A stretch of DNA of 5,285 nt from Anaerolineae bacterium. Its GTDB lineage: Bacteria; Chloroflexota; Anaerolineae; UBA1429. The position numbers and the translations under genes are program-made. The notes beneath the pieces were generated by a model. That model had not been told where the DNA came from. It made no database searches and was given only the letters and a program-made list of their open reading frames with translations. Position 1 is the stretch's first letter, and each line of letters begins with the position of its first letter. The stretch is taken from NCBI GenBank assembly GCA_007123335.1, contig SKLG01000597.1, positions 1 through 5,285 on the forward strand. Reading direction: 5' to 3'. This document shows positions 1 to 5,285 of the stretch, piece by piece.

Positions 1-701
1 CCGCCGAGGCCATCGCTTACACGCACGAGGCTCCGCATACCGACAGCGCCCACCTCTTTCCCATGCAGGCTGGCACGCTGCTGGCAGCCGTCGCTGCGGC
101 CAATGCAGACCCGACCGATTTCGGCGGTATAGACTTGCTTGGCCAGATCAACGAGATCTATATCGCCGAAACCGGCGCTTACAGCACCACCGCTGCGGGC
201 GGCTGGTTCACTGGCGAAGCCACGGCGCTCAGCCAGGCATGGGTGATTCTGGGCCTGTCAGCCGCAGGCCAGCCTGTGCCTGCCGCCGCCATCGACTGGC
301 TGATCGATCAGCAGGATGAGGCTGGCAGTTGGGCCAGCGATCCTGACACGACGGGCTTGGCCATCAATGCTCTCATCGGCAGCGGCACGGTGCCGCCTAC
401 CCATAGGGCGATCCAGAGTGCCCTCGCCTGGCTTAGGAGTGAGCAGTTGGCGAGCGGTGGTTGGCGCCCCACTTGGGATAGCGACCCCGCCAATGCCAAT
501 AGCACCGGTATGATCTTGCAGGCGCTGATCGCCGCAGGCTATACACCACCTACCACAAGCTGGGCCACCGCCGATGGTGATCCGGTGCAAGCCTTGCTCG
601 CCCTGCAACAAGCGGATGGCCGCATCGGCGGCACATATGCCAATGCGTTCAGCACCGTCGACGCCGTTCTGGGTCTCAGTGATCAGCCCGCGTATCTGCT
701 G
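1..701 (+). repeat. Diverged duplication, copy 1 (5' barrel block)
   Basis: This stretch aligns without gaps to 4314-5014 at a constant offset of 4313 bases. By hand count 34 of 233 codons differ in amino acid, about 85% protein identity, with more differences at third positions, as expected for an old duplication under protein-level selection. Similarity stops immediately after the shared YLL codons ending at 701. It continues off the left edge of the window, so the duplicated unit is longer than shown. Confidence 0.9.
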
Positions 702-1955
702 GGCCGCTGGGCACGGGCACAGCACGGCCTGGGCTGGGTGAGCAGACAGCAGAACGAGGATGGTTCCTGGTCCGGCTTTGCGGGTCCTGACGTCGGCTCC
801 ACAAGTGATGCCGTGCTGGCCTTCGCAGCCGCTGGCTATGACCCCGACACCGTCCGCCTCCCCGGCGGGGCGTCGGCGCTAGAGTACCTGTTCAGCAACG
901 CTGCGAGCTATGCCATGCAATCGTCCGATAGCGCCGGTAAGGTGGCGTTGGCGTTGGCAGCCTCCGGTGCGAATCCCCGGAATGCTGACGGCTCTGACCT
1001 GATCGATCTATTGCTGAACACCTGGTACGACGTCGAAATCGGCGCCTTTGGCGTGATCACCAACACCTATCATCAATCATTTGCCATCCTGGCCCTGGTG
1101 GCTGCCGAGGAGCAGATTCCGGTGAGCGCCACCCTGGCCCTCGCGGGCCTGCAACAGGCCGACGGTGGCTGGAAGTACGACCTGGGCGATTCGGTCTGGA
1201 ACGTCACCGACGCGACGCATACCGGCCTGGCCTTGCAGGCGCTCATCGCCGCAGGCGTGGCCTCGGGTGATCCTGGCATCGTGCCTGATACCGTCATCGA
1301 GGATGCCATCGCCTTTTTGCGCAACACCCAAGGCACCGATGGCGGATGGGAAGGCGCAAACGCTACTGCGTACGCCATCCAGGGACTGCTCGCCGCCGGA
1401 GAGGATCTTGATTCGAACGATTGGGCAATCGATGGACGGACGCCGTTCACTGCCCTGGCAGCCTATCAAAAGACAGACGGTCCCATGGTATGGCAATGGT
1501 CCTGGCCTGTGGACAACGGCCTGGCCACCTGGCAGGGTTTGCAGGCCCTATTGGGTCTTTACTTCCCTTATGTGCCTGCCGAGCCGCTGCGCCCCTTTGA
1601 GGCCCTACCCGCGCTCCCAGATCCTGATCGTCTCGTGGTATCCAAGTTCAGCATCGAGTACGGCTCTGTATTAACCGTCACTGTGCCATTTGGCAGCGAT
1701 CTGAACGGTGATGGCTCTTTGGCCGTATCTTATCGATCAGGAAGAGGCGGTGAGTGGTCCACAGCAGAAGATACCTCACGCAAGGCTGGACAGTTCACCG
1801 TTGTTGTGCCGCTAGCGGCGAGCGAGGGTTATTCGTTGCGACTCACACTCACCGATCCGGACGGCGTGCAAGTTGGATCTACGCTACGTGAGACCGTCCA
1901 GATGGACCTGGCTTCGATGACGCGTCTCTACTTCCCACTCGTGTTCAATCCATAG
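1..1955 (+). CDS. Exported two-barrel prenyltransferase/squalene-oxidase-repeat protein, 5' partial; candidate cobalamin-binding barrel
   Basis: The reading frame is open from base 3 and ends at TAG 1953-1955. The ATG at 63 is internal: the paralogue at 4010 has 122 residues before the equivalent Met, including a signal peptide, so the true start is probably about 300 bases outside the window. Numbering from Met-63, residues 1-213 form one alpha-hairpin repeat block (QQDEAGSW near 83-90, EQLASGGW near 127-134, LQQADG near 181). Residues about 221-503 form a second block (RQQNEDGSW, LQQADGGW, TQGTDGGW). These QW-like repeats are typical of alpha/alpha barrels in squalene cyclases, prenyltransferases and the transcobalamin/intrinsic-factor family. 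I see no DxDD cyclase motif, so an enzyme is unlikely. Residues about 525-612 look like a beta-sandwich, and the protein ends in RLYFPLVFNP, a possible Chloroflexota surface tail. The next gene starts 45 bases later, probably in the same operon, and encodes a DUF4430-like domain. Barrel fold: confident. B12 binding: inference. Confidence 0.85.
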   Translation, partial: AEAIAYTHEAPHTDSAHLFPMQAGTLLAAVAAANADPTDFGGIDLLGQINEIYIAETGAYSTTAAGGWFTGEATALSQAWVILGLSAAGQPVPAAAIDWLIDQQDEAGSWASDPDTTGLAINALIGSGTVPPTHRAIQSALAWLRSEQLASGGWRPTWDSDPANANSTGMILQALIAAGYTPPTTSWATADGDPVQALLALQQADGRIGGTYANAFSTVDAVLGLSDQPAYLLGRWARAQHGLGWVSRQQNEDGSWSGFAGPDVGSTSDAVLAFAAAGYDPDTVRLPGGASALEYLFSNAASYAMQSSDSAGKVALALAASGANPRNADGSDLIDLLLNTWYDVEIGAFGVITNTYHQSFAILALVAAEEQIPVSATLALAGLQQADGGWKYDLGDSVWNVTDATHTGLALQALIAAGVASGDPGIVPDTVIEDAIAFLRNTQGTDGGWEGANATAYAIQGLLAAGEDLDSNDWAIDGRTPFTALAAYQKTDGPMVWQWSWPVDNGLATWQGLQALLGLYFPYVPAEPLRPFEALPALPDPDRLVVSKFSIEYGSVLTVTVPFGSDLNGDGSLAVSYRSGRGGEWSTAEDTSRKAGQFTVVVPLAASEGYSLRLTLTDPDGVQVGSTLRETVQMDLASMTRLYFPLVFNP

Positions 1956-1969
1956 TATGCTGCGAACTC

Positions 1970-1997
1970 TGGGGGAGGCCCATGGGGACCTCCCCCA
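1970..1997 (+). promoter_or_regulatory. Intercistronic hairpin between the barrel gene and the DUF4430-like gene
   Basis: GGGGGAGG (1971-1978) is perfectly complementary to CCTCCCCC (1989-1996), and T1970/A1997 adds a ninth pair. The 10-base loop holds the self-complementary CCCATGGG. The hairpin ends three bases before ATG 2001 and has no T-run, so it is not a standard terminator. Its 5' arm is also the only strong Shine-Dalgarno-like sequence in the gap, so folding would hide it. It could tune the level of the downstream protein or stabilise the upstream mRNA end. Pairing is seen; function is inferred. Confidence 0.55.
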
Positions 1998-2008
1998 ACG
2001 ATGGATAG
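1982..2008 (+). CDS. Possible 8-codon leader micro-ORF overlapping the start of the DUF4430-like gene
   Basis: ATG 1982 encodes MGTSPNDG and stops at TAG 2006-2008. A strong GGGGGAGG lies upstream but only 3 bases from the ATG, closer than is usual. The stop overlaps the first codons of the next gene and is followed by in-frame ATGs at 2010 and 2013, an arrangement that would permit translational coupling or reinitiation. The short length and tight spacing make chance a real possibility. Confidence 0.2.
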   Translation: MGTSPNDG

Positions 2009-3446
2009 GATGATGAGAAACCGATATCTCGTTCAACTTCTGCTGGTCATTGCAGCTCTATTGTTGGGGCCGATGCCATCGGCTCATGCTCAGGGGCCAA
2101 ACCAGGTGGCACTGATCGTGCAGCACGGTAACGGCTCTTTGGTCACCCGCTGCGTCGCCTTCTCAGAGCCCCACCTCACCGGCTATCAGATCCTGACGCG
2201 CTCGGGGCTGGATGTCGTCGCCGCCGTGGGGTCACTGGGCGCTGCCATCTGCGCCATTGAGGGCGAGGGCTGCGAGGCGCGCAATTGCTTCTGTCAGAGC
2301 CCGCCCAATTACTGGTCCTATTGGAAGTTGGTCAATGGCGAATGGACCTACTCGCAAATGGGCGCTAACAGCGCGCAGGTGCATCCCGGCAGCGTCGAGG
2401 GTTGGACCTGGGGGCCAGGCAACCCACCTCCGATGATCTCCTTCGCCGATGTCTGCGCTCCACCGCCGCCGCCTACCGACATTCCGACCAATACTCCGCA
2501 ACCCACATCTACACCGACGGCCACACCTGCGCCCACTCTGACGCCGATGCCTACGGCCACCCACACCCAGGCCCCAACGCCGACTCACACGGCGACACAG
2601 ACGCCGGACAATATCCTAGAGCCAACGGTCACACCCGTGCCGACTCCTGATGTTTGGTTCCGTCTCGATACCAATCCTATCAACTATGGTTCCTGCACGC
2701 ATGTACGCTGGGATACCCAGCACGCCACCGATGTATACTTCGATGGCGCAGCAGTGCAGAGATCCGGCGCGATAGCCGTCTGCCCTACACAACCAACGAT
2801 CTATCGTCTGCGGGTGCTGGGTCCCTTGTGGGAACAAGAGTTCTCCCTGACGCTGGGCGTAAGCGGCGGACCCATTGCCACTCCGACAAATACGCCTCCG
2901 CCAACACATACGCGTACGGCGACGCCGACCTCGACGGCAACGCCCGAGAGTGCGGCCACCGTCACGATGGAAACACCCGAGCCAGCGCCGAGGCAGACGG
3001 ACTATCCGTTGCCGGCAGCATCCCCAACGGAGGCCCAAGTCGCGTCCTCACCCACAAGCGCACCATCGCCCACCGAGATGTTGACCGAGACGCCAACGGG
3101 GACGTCGGATGGCGATCAAGACCGCGCTGAACGGGTAGCCGTGCTGGGCGCCCAACCTGAGGATGCCAAAGCGAAAACGCTCACGACCCAGCCAGAAGCC
3201 AGTCCGACTTTTGTGCGCCTGCAATCAACCGGCATCGCCCGAGCTGTGGCCCAGCCGGAGGCAACATCGGCTGTCCAGGAAGCAAGAGGCATCGATTCCC
3301 TGGTCGAATCACAAGACGCTGTTCACCCGGAAAGAACTCGGCCTCTACCAAGCGGGTATATCGTATTTGCTGGTTTGGTTGGTGGGTTGATAGGCCTCCT
3401 GGGCTTCATGTGGCGTAGGCAGGTGAATGCGCGATCTGCTGAGTAG
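2001..3446 (+). CDS. Surface-anchored DUF4430-like (intrinsic-factor beta-domain type) protein with Thr/Pro stalks and Ig-like domain
   Basis: The 481-residue protein has a signal peptide (hydrophobic 10-22, likely cut after AHA, residue 30). Residues 35-140 form a DUF4430-like beta domain: VALIVQHGNGSLVTRCV, GYQILTRSGL, then YWSYWKLVNGEW, YSQMG and VEGWTWG. The order YW, NG, G and GW.W matches the bacterial DUF4430 family and resembles the C-terminal beta domain of animal intrinsic factor and transcobalamin, which closes over cobalamin. The domain has six cysteines (51, 83, 91, 96, 98, 152), possibly disulfide-bonded after export. Residues 153-217 are a Thr/Pro stalk. Residues 218-287 are an Ig-like domain with Cys232 and Cys261. 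Residues 290-375 are a second low-complexity stalk, and about 452-470 are a membrane segment followed by WRRQ, an inside-facing stop-transfer. Start codons at 2001, 2010 or 2013 all preserve the signal peptide; none has an ideal ribosome site. Likely cotranscribed with the upstream barrel gene. Role inferred: stalked B12-binding half-site at the cell surface. Confidence 0.85.
   Translation: MDRMMRNRYLVQLLLVIAALLLGPMPSAHAQGPNQVALIVQHGNGSLVTRCVAFSEPHLTGYQILTRSGLDVVAAVGSLGAAICAIEGEGCEARNCFCQSPPNYWSYWKLVNGEWTYSQMGANSAQVHPGSVEGWTWGPGNPPPMISFADVCAPPPPPTDIPTNTPQPTSTPTATPAPTLTPMPTATHTQAPTPTHTATQTPDNILEPTVTPVPTPDVWFRLDTNPINYGSCTHVRWDTQHATDVYFDGAAVQRSGAIAVCPTQPTIYRLRVLGPLWEQEFSLTLGVSGGPIATPTNTPPPTHTRTATPTSTATPESAATVTMETPEPAPRQTDYPLPAASPTEAQVASSPTSAPSPTEMLTETPTGTSDGDQDRAERVAVLGAQPEDAKAKTLTTQPEASPTFVRLQSTGIARAVAQPEATSAVQEARGIDSLVESQDAVHPERTRPLPSGYIVFAGLVGGLIGLLGFMWRRQVNARSAE
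2457..2651 (+). repeat. Low-complexity Thr/Pro-encoding stalk region 1
   Basis: Codons for Thr and Pro (ACN, CCN) alternate with Ala and Ser in an irregular TPTATP-type pattern over residues 153-217 of the DUF4430-like protein. It is not an exact DNA repeat. Such segments act as extended, often glycosylated spacers in surface proteins, here separating the DUF4430-like domain from the Ig-like domain. Glycosylation is not readable from sequence. Confidence 0.75.
2862..3125 (+). repeat. Low-complexity Thr/Pro/Ser-encoding stalk region 2
   Basis: Residues about 288-375 of the DUF4430-like protein are again rich in Thr, Pro, Ser and Ala (for example NTPPPTHTRTATPTSTATP) and become more acidic near the end (TSDGDQDRAE). 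This would hold the Ig-like and DUF4430-like domains well away from the membrane anchor near the C-terminus. Confidence 0.7.
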
Positions 3447-3471
3447 CGCTATCTAGCTATTATGTTTTTTT
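3444..3471 (+). terminator. Weak candidate terminator after the DUF4430-like gene
   Basis: A short stem (TAGC 3444-3447 with GCTA, 8-base loop) begins at the stop codon and is followed by a run of seven T at 3465-3471. The stem is only four pairs and several bases separate it from the T-run, so termination may be inefficient. It sits where the first transcription unit should end, before an independent promoter. Confidence 0.3.
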
Positions 3472-3615
3472 CATCTGCTCTCCATATCTGCTTTAATGAA
3501 CAGCAGGCAGGGAGCCGCAAAATTGCTGGCGTCAGCAGCACAGGTTCAGAGTAGCACACTTCTGGTCACCGTCACTACGCCAACGGATTTCTAACGACAC
3601 AATGAGATGACTAGA
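3472..3615. other. Non-coding spacer upstream of the riboswitch promoter
   Basis: I see no gene here. Two small hairpins occur: CTGCT 3488-3492 with AGCAG 3502-3506, and TGCTG 3524-3528 with CAGCA 3533-3537 around the loop GCGT. Both are five pairs and could be chance or operator-like. With the promoter, riboswitch and leader that follow, the whole gap between genes is 3447-4009. Confidence 0.4.
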
Positions 3616-3643
3616 TTGACGCTGGCTACCGATCCGCTATAAT
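3616..3643 (+). promoter_or_regulatory. Sigma70-type promoter driving the riboswitch leader
   Basis: The -35 box TTGACG (3616-3621, consensus TTGACA with one mismatch) and -10 box TATAAT (3638-3643, perfect) are separated by 16 bp. Transcription would start at about 3649-3652, shortly before the aptamer's P1 stem at 3667. This position fits a riboswitch-controlled transcript independent of the upstream genes. Confidence 0.85.
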
Positions 3644-3666
3644 GGGGCCACAGCTAAATAGGTCAT

Positions 3667-3820
3667 GGTAGAGGTGCCCCAAAGCTCGGAAGTGAGGGGC
3701 ATAGCGCGCGAATGCGCGCCTCCGGGGAAAGACCGGTCATATCGCGTCAGCGATACCAGTCCGGCGCTGTCCCGCAACTGTAGCGGCCACAAGGCCGAAG
3801 CCAGATTACCCGCCTCTGCC
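3667..3820 (+). ncRNA. Cobalamin (vitamin B12) riboswitch aptamer
   Basis: The aptamer senses cobalamin in the nascent mRNA and controls the gene at 4010. The conserved core is visible: GGGGAAA (3724-3730), a CCGG helix (3733-3736 with 3761-3764), CTGTCCCGCAACTGTAG (3767-3783) and the B12 box AGCCAGATTACCCGCC (3799-3814). The closing P1 helix is GGTAGAGG (3667-3674) with CCTCTGCC (3813-3820), eight pairs including one wobble. Further stems are TGCCCC/GGGGCA (3675-3680 with 3696-3701), GCGCGC/GCGCGC (3704-3709 with 3714-3719), TATCGC/GCGATA (3740-3745 with 3750-3755) and CGGCC/GGCCG (3784-3788 with 3793-3797). This is the RF00174 pattern. Family known; all stems read by hand. Because an intrinsic terminator follows, ligand binding probably switches transcription off. 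Confidence 0.95.
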
Positions 3821-3824
3821 CCAA

Positions 3825-3852
3825 CCACAAAACCTTCGCGGAAAGGGGGTGG
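3825..3852 (+). promoter_or_regulatory. Possible expression-platform hairpin after the B12 aptamer
   Basis: CCAC (3825-3828) can pair with GTGG (3849-3852) and CCTT (3833-3836) with AAGG (3843-3846), with an internal loop between. The purine-rich arm AAGGG (3843-3847) could instead pair with CCCTT (3882-3886) in the terminator's 5' arm and act as an antiterminator. Both pairings are short, so the mechanism is a proposal. Confidence 0.3.
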
Positions 3853-3878
3853 CAAGACGGGCGAGATGTCAAGAGTTC

Positions 3879-3916
3879 AAGCCCTTCCCCACAAGACATG
3901 AGGGGAGGGCTTTTTT
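3879..3916 (+). terminator. Intrinsic terminator of the B12 riboswitch
   Basis: AGCCC (3880-3884) and TCCCC (3886-3890) pair with GGGGA (3902-3906) and GGGCT (3907-3911), leaving T3885 as a single bulge. The loop is 11 bases and the stem runs into six T (3911-3916). It lies 60 bases after the aptamer and 93 bases before the start codon, the position expected for a transcription-terminating expression platform that shuts off the barrel gene when cobalamin is plentiful. Confidence 0.9.
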
Positions 3917-3999
3917 CATGCCATGAATGTGCTAACCGAGGAACCCGTCGCGAACAGATACCGCGCCTTGTTGCACCAATCAACAAGACCATGACTCTT

Positions 4000-4003
4000 G
4001 GAG
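4000..4003 (+). promoter_or_regulatory. Ribosome binding site for the second barrel gene
   Basis: GGAG followed by A sits six bases before ATG 4010. This favours 4010 over the in-frame ATG at 4016, which would be twelve bases away. The site is outside the terminator hairpin, which supports control at transcription rather than at translation. Confidence 0.75.
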
Positions 4004-4009
4004 AATACC

Positions 4010-5285
4010 ATGCGAATGCGTAACAAGCTATTCGGAGCCACTATCGCGTTGGCCCTGCTGCTCATGATAGGGCTGGCCGGCGTGGCTGTGCCCGCTTCAC
4101 AGGCGGAATCCAACACCGTCGAGCAGGCTCTCGACGCGGCACTATCCTATCTCCGAACCCAACAATTGCCCAGCGGCGGCATCGACTCCTTTGGGATGGG
4201 CAGCGGCGATCCCGCCGGTACCGCCAAAGCGGTCATCGCTGTAGTCGCAACCGGGCGCTCGGCGGAATGGGCCGTGCACCCTACCAGCGGCCTATCGATG
4301 ATCGATTTCCTCGCCGCCGAGGCCATCACCTATACCCACGAGGCCCCGCATACCGACAGCGCCCATCTGTTTCCCATGCAGGCCGGAACGCTGCTGGCGG
4401 CCGTCGCCGCCGCTGATGCCGACCCGGCCAATTTTGGCGGCATGAATCTACTGGGGCAGATCAACGAAACCTACGTTGCCGAGACCGGCGCTTACAGCAC
4501 CACCGCCGCGGGCGAATGGTTCACCGGTGAGGCCACACCGCTCAGTCAAGCCTGGGTAATCCTGGGGCTTTCGGCCGCTGGCCAACCTGTGCCCGTCCCC
4601 GCCACCGACTGGCTGATCGATCAGCAAGATGAGGCTGGCAGTTGGGCCAGCGATCCCGACACCACGGGGCTAGCCATCACCGCTCTCATCGGCAGCGGCC
4701 ATGTACCCTCCAGCCACGCAGCAGTCCAAAGAGCTCTCGATTGGCTCAAGGCCGAACAGTTGCCCAGCGGCGGGTGGCGCCCAACGTGGGACAGCGATCC
4801 CGCTAACGCCAATAGCACCGGTATGATCCTGCAGGCGTTGGTCGCCGCAGGCCACACATCGCCGGCCACAAGCTGGGCCACCGCAGACGGCGACCCGATC
4901 CAAGCCTTGCTCGCCCTGCAACAGGAGGATGGTCGCATCGGCGGCACCCATGCCAATGCCTTCAGCACGGTCGACGCCATCCTCGGCCTCAGTGGAAAGC
5001 CGGCCTACCTGTTAGCCACGGCCGAGGAAAGACAGCCCTCCGATGCGCTGGCGACCAGCGGCCAGATCAGGGGCTCGCTATCTGGAAGTCGAGCCGGATC
5101 GTTCGATGAATATGTCCTCGCATATCCCGGTGACATGGCCGATTTGAGGGTGCGTGCGACGTTTGCGCCCATCGATCCTTCGTTCAGTAATGCCATTGGC
5201 TTTAACGTCTACGGCGGTGACGCCTTTGACCAGAAATCAGGGAGTGGCGATGGCCCTGATCGCGAGTTCTCGTATCGAGCGCAGG
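4010..5285 (+). CDS. Riboswitch-controlled exported alpha/alpha-barrel protein with PPC-like domain, 3' partial; candidate cobalamin-binding protein
   Basis: The frame is open from ATG 4010 to the window end (425 codons, no stop). Residues 1-32 are a signal peptide: basic MRMRNK, hydrophobic 8-26, likely cleavage after SQA. Residues 33-335 are an alpha-hairpin repeat barrel with QW-like motifs (RTQQLPSGG 49-57, IDQQDEAGSW, AEQLPSGGW, LQQEDGRIGG), about 85% identical to the 5' barrel of the upstream gene. No DxDD cyclase motif is seen. After residue 335 the sequence changes to a beta-sandwich-like segment: GQIRGSLSGSRAGSFDEY, YPGD, IGFNVYGGDAF. This resembles the PPC-like (pre-peptidase C-terminal) modules of exported proteins and is missing at that place in the upstream paralogue. 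The B12 riboswitch ahead implies a role in cobalamin acquisition, and the barrel type is that of intrinsic factor and transcobalamin. More domains, perhaps a second barrel, probably follow beyond the edge. Export and barrel: confident. Ligand: inferred. Confidence 0.88.
   Translation, partial: MRMRNKLFGATIALALLLMIGLAGVAVPASQAESNTVEQALDAALSYLRTQQLPSGGIDSFGMGSGDPAGTAKAVIAVVATGRSAEWAVHPTSGLSMIDFLAAEAITYTHEAPHTDSAHLFPMQAGTLLAAVAAADADPANFGGMNLLGQINETYVAETGAYSTTAAGEWFTGEATPLSQAWVILGLSAAGQPVPVPATDWLIDQQDEAGSWASDPDTTGLAITALIGSGHVPSSHAAVQRALDWLKAEQLPSGGWRPTWDSDPANANSTGMILQALVAAGHTSPATSWATADGDPIQALLALQQEDGRIGGTHANAFSTVDAILGLSGKPAYLLATAEERQPSDALATSGQIRGSLSGSRAGSFDEYVLAYPGDMADLRVRATFAPIDPSFSNAIGFNVYGGDAFDQKSGSGDGPDREFSYRAQ
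4314..5014 (+). repeat. Diverged duplication, copy 2 (5' barrel block)
   Basis: Ungapped match to 1-701. The boundary at 5014 is sharp: after the shared YLL codons this copy reads ATAEERQPSD while the first reads GRWARAQHGL. The left boundary cannot be judged because the first copy runs off the window. Confidence 0.9.

Noticed and set aside
258..725. Long minus-strand open frame (155 codons), with a similar minus-strand frame in the second copy (4621-4980 and 4670-4951)
   Set aside because: Both lie antisense to the duplicated barrel coding sequence and recur only because that sequence is duplicated. The encoded peptides are Cys-, Arg- and Gly-rich with no recognisable domain.
1..1955. Annotation as squalene-hopene cyclase or prenyltransferase enzyme
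   Set aside because: The QW-like repeats fit the fold, but the protein family appears exported (signal peptide in the paralogue), no DxDD catalytic motif is visible, and the locus is tied to B12.
2464..2640. Possible CRISPR or tandem DNA repeat in the ACN/CCN-rich stretch
   Set aside because: Units are not exact and there are no spacers. It is protein-level low complexity encoding a Thr/Pro stalk.
2654..3130. 158-codon overlapping frame inside the DUF4430-like gene
   Set aside because: It is an out-of-frame shadow of the stalk and Ig-like coding sequence. The main frame has clear domains, a signal peptide and a membrane anchor.
3665..3901. 78-codon plus-strand frame across the leader, plus minus-strand frames at 3637-3855 and 3747-3992
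   Set aside because: They overlap the B12 riboswitch and its terminator, whose RNA structure explains the sequence. No domain is visible in the peptides.
3923..3994. 23-codon frame (starting MNVLTEEP) between the riboswitch terminator and the barrel gene
   Set aside because: It directly follows the T-run, has no ribosome binding site and no recognisable feature. A leader peptide cannot be excluded but is unsupported.

Overview
The window looks like chromosomal DNA from a Chloroflexota bacterium (Anaerolineae or Caldilineae type). This is inferred from the GC-rich coding sequence, exported proteins with long Thr/Pro stalks of the TPTPTATP kind, a short C-terminal YFPLV-like tail, and large exported proteins built from prenyltransferase/squalene-cyclase-type barrels. 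No rRNA or housekeeping gene is present, so the assignment is by protein style only. All genes are on the + strand.

Layout. (1) Positions 1-1955: the 3' part of a gene for a large exported alpha/alpha-barrel protein, with its 5' end outside the window. It carries two consecutive sets of QW-like repeats and a C-terminal beta domain. (2) Positions 2001-3446: a complete gene for a surface protein made of a signal peptide, a DUF4430-type domain (the beta-domain fold of intrinsic factor and transcobalamin), a Thr/Pro stalk, an Ig-like domain, a second stalk and a C-terminal membrane anchor. A strong hairpin and an 8-codon micro-ORF lie between these two genes. (3) Positions 3447-4009: a regulatory region with a weak T-run terminator, a near-consensus sigma70 promoter (TTGACG, 16 bp, TATAAT), a cobalamin (B12) riboswitch aptamer (3667-3820) and an intrinsic terminator (3880-3916). 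(4) Positions 4010-5285: the 5' part of a second barrel gene, a paralogue of the first. It is about 85% identical in protein (hand count) over 233 residues, then switches abruptly at base 5014 to an unrelated beta-sandwich (PPC-like) segment.

How it fits together. Animal B12 carriers (intrinsic factor, transcobalamin, haptocorrin) hold cobalamin between an alpha6/alpha6 barrel and a small beta domain. This window encodes exported barrels and a separate, stalked, membrane-anchored DUF4430-like protein, and one barrel gene sits directly behind a B12 riboswitch. The simplest reading is a bacterial cell-surface cobalamin-capture system in which the two halves of an intrinsic-factor-like binder are separate proteins. 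The riboswitch and the domain types are read from sequence. Cobalamin binding by the proteins is inference.
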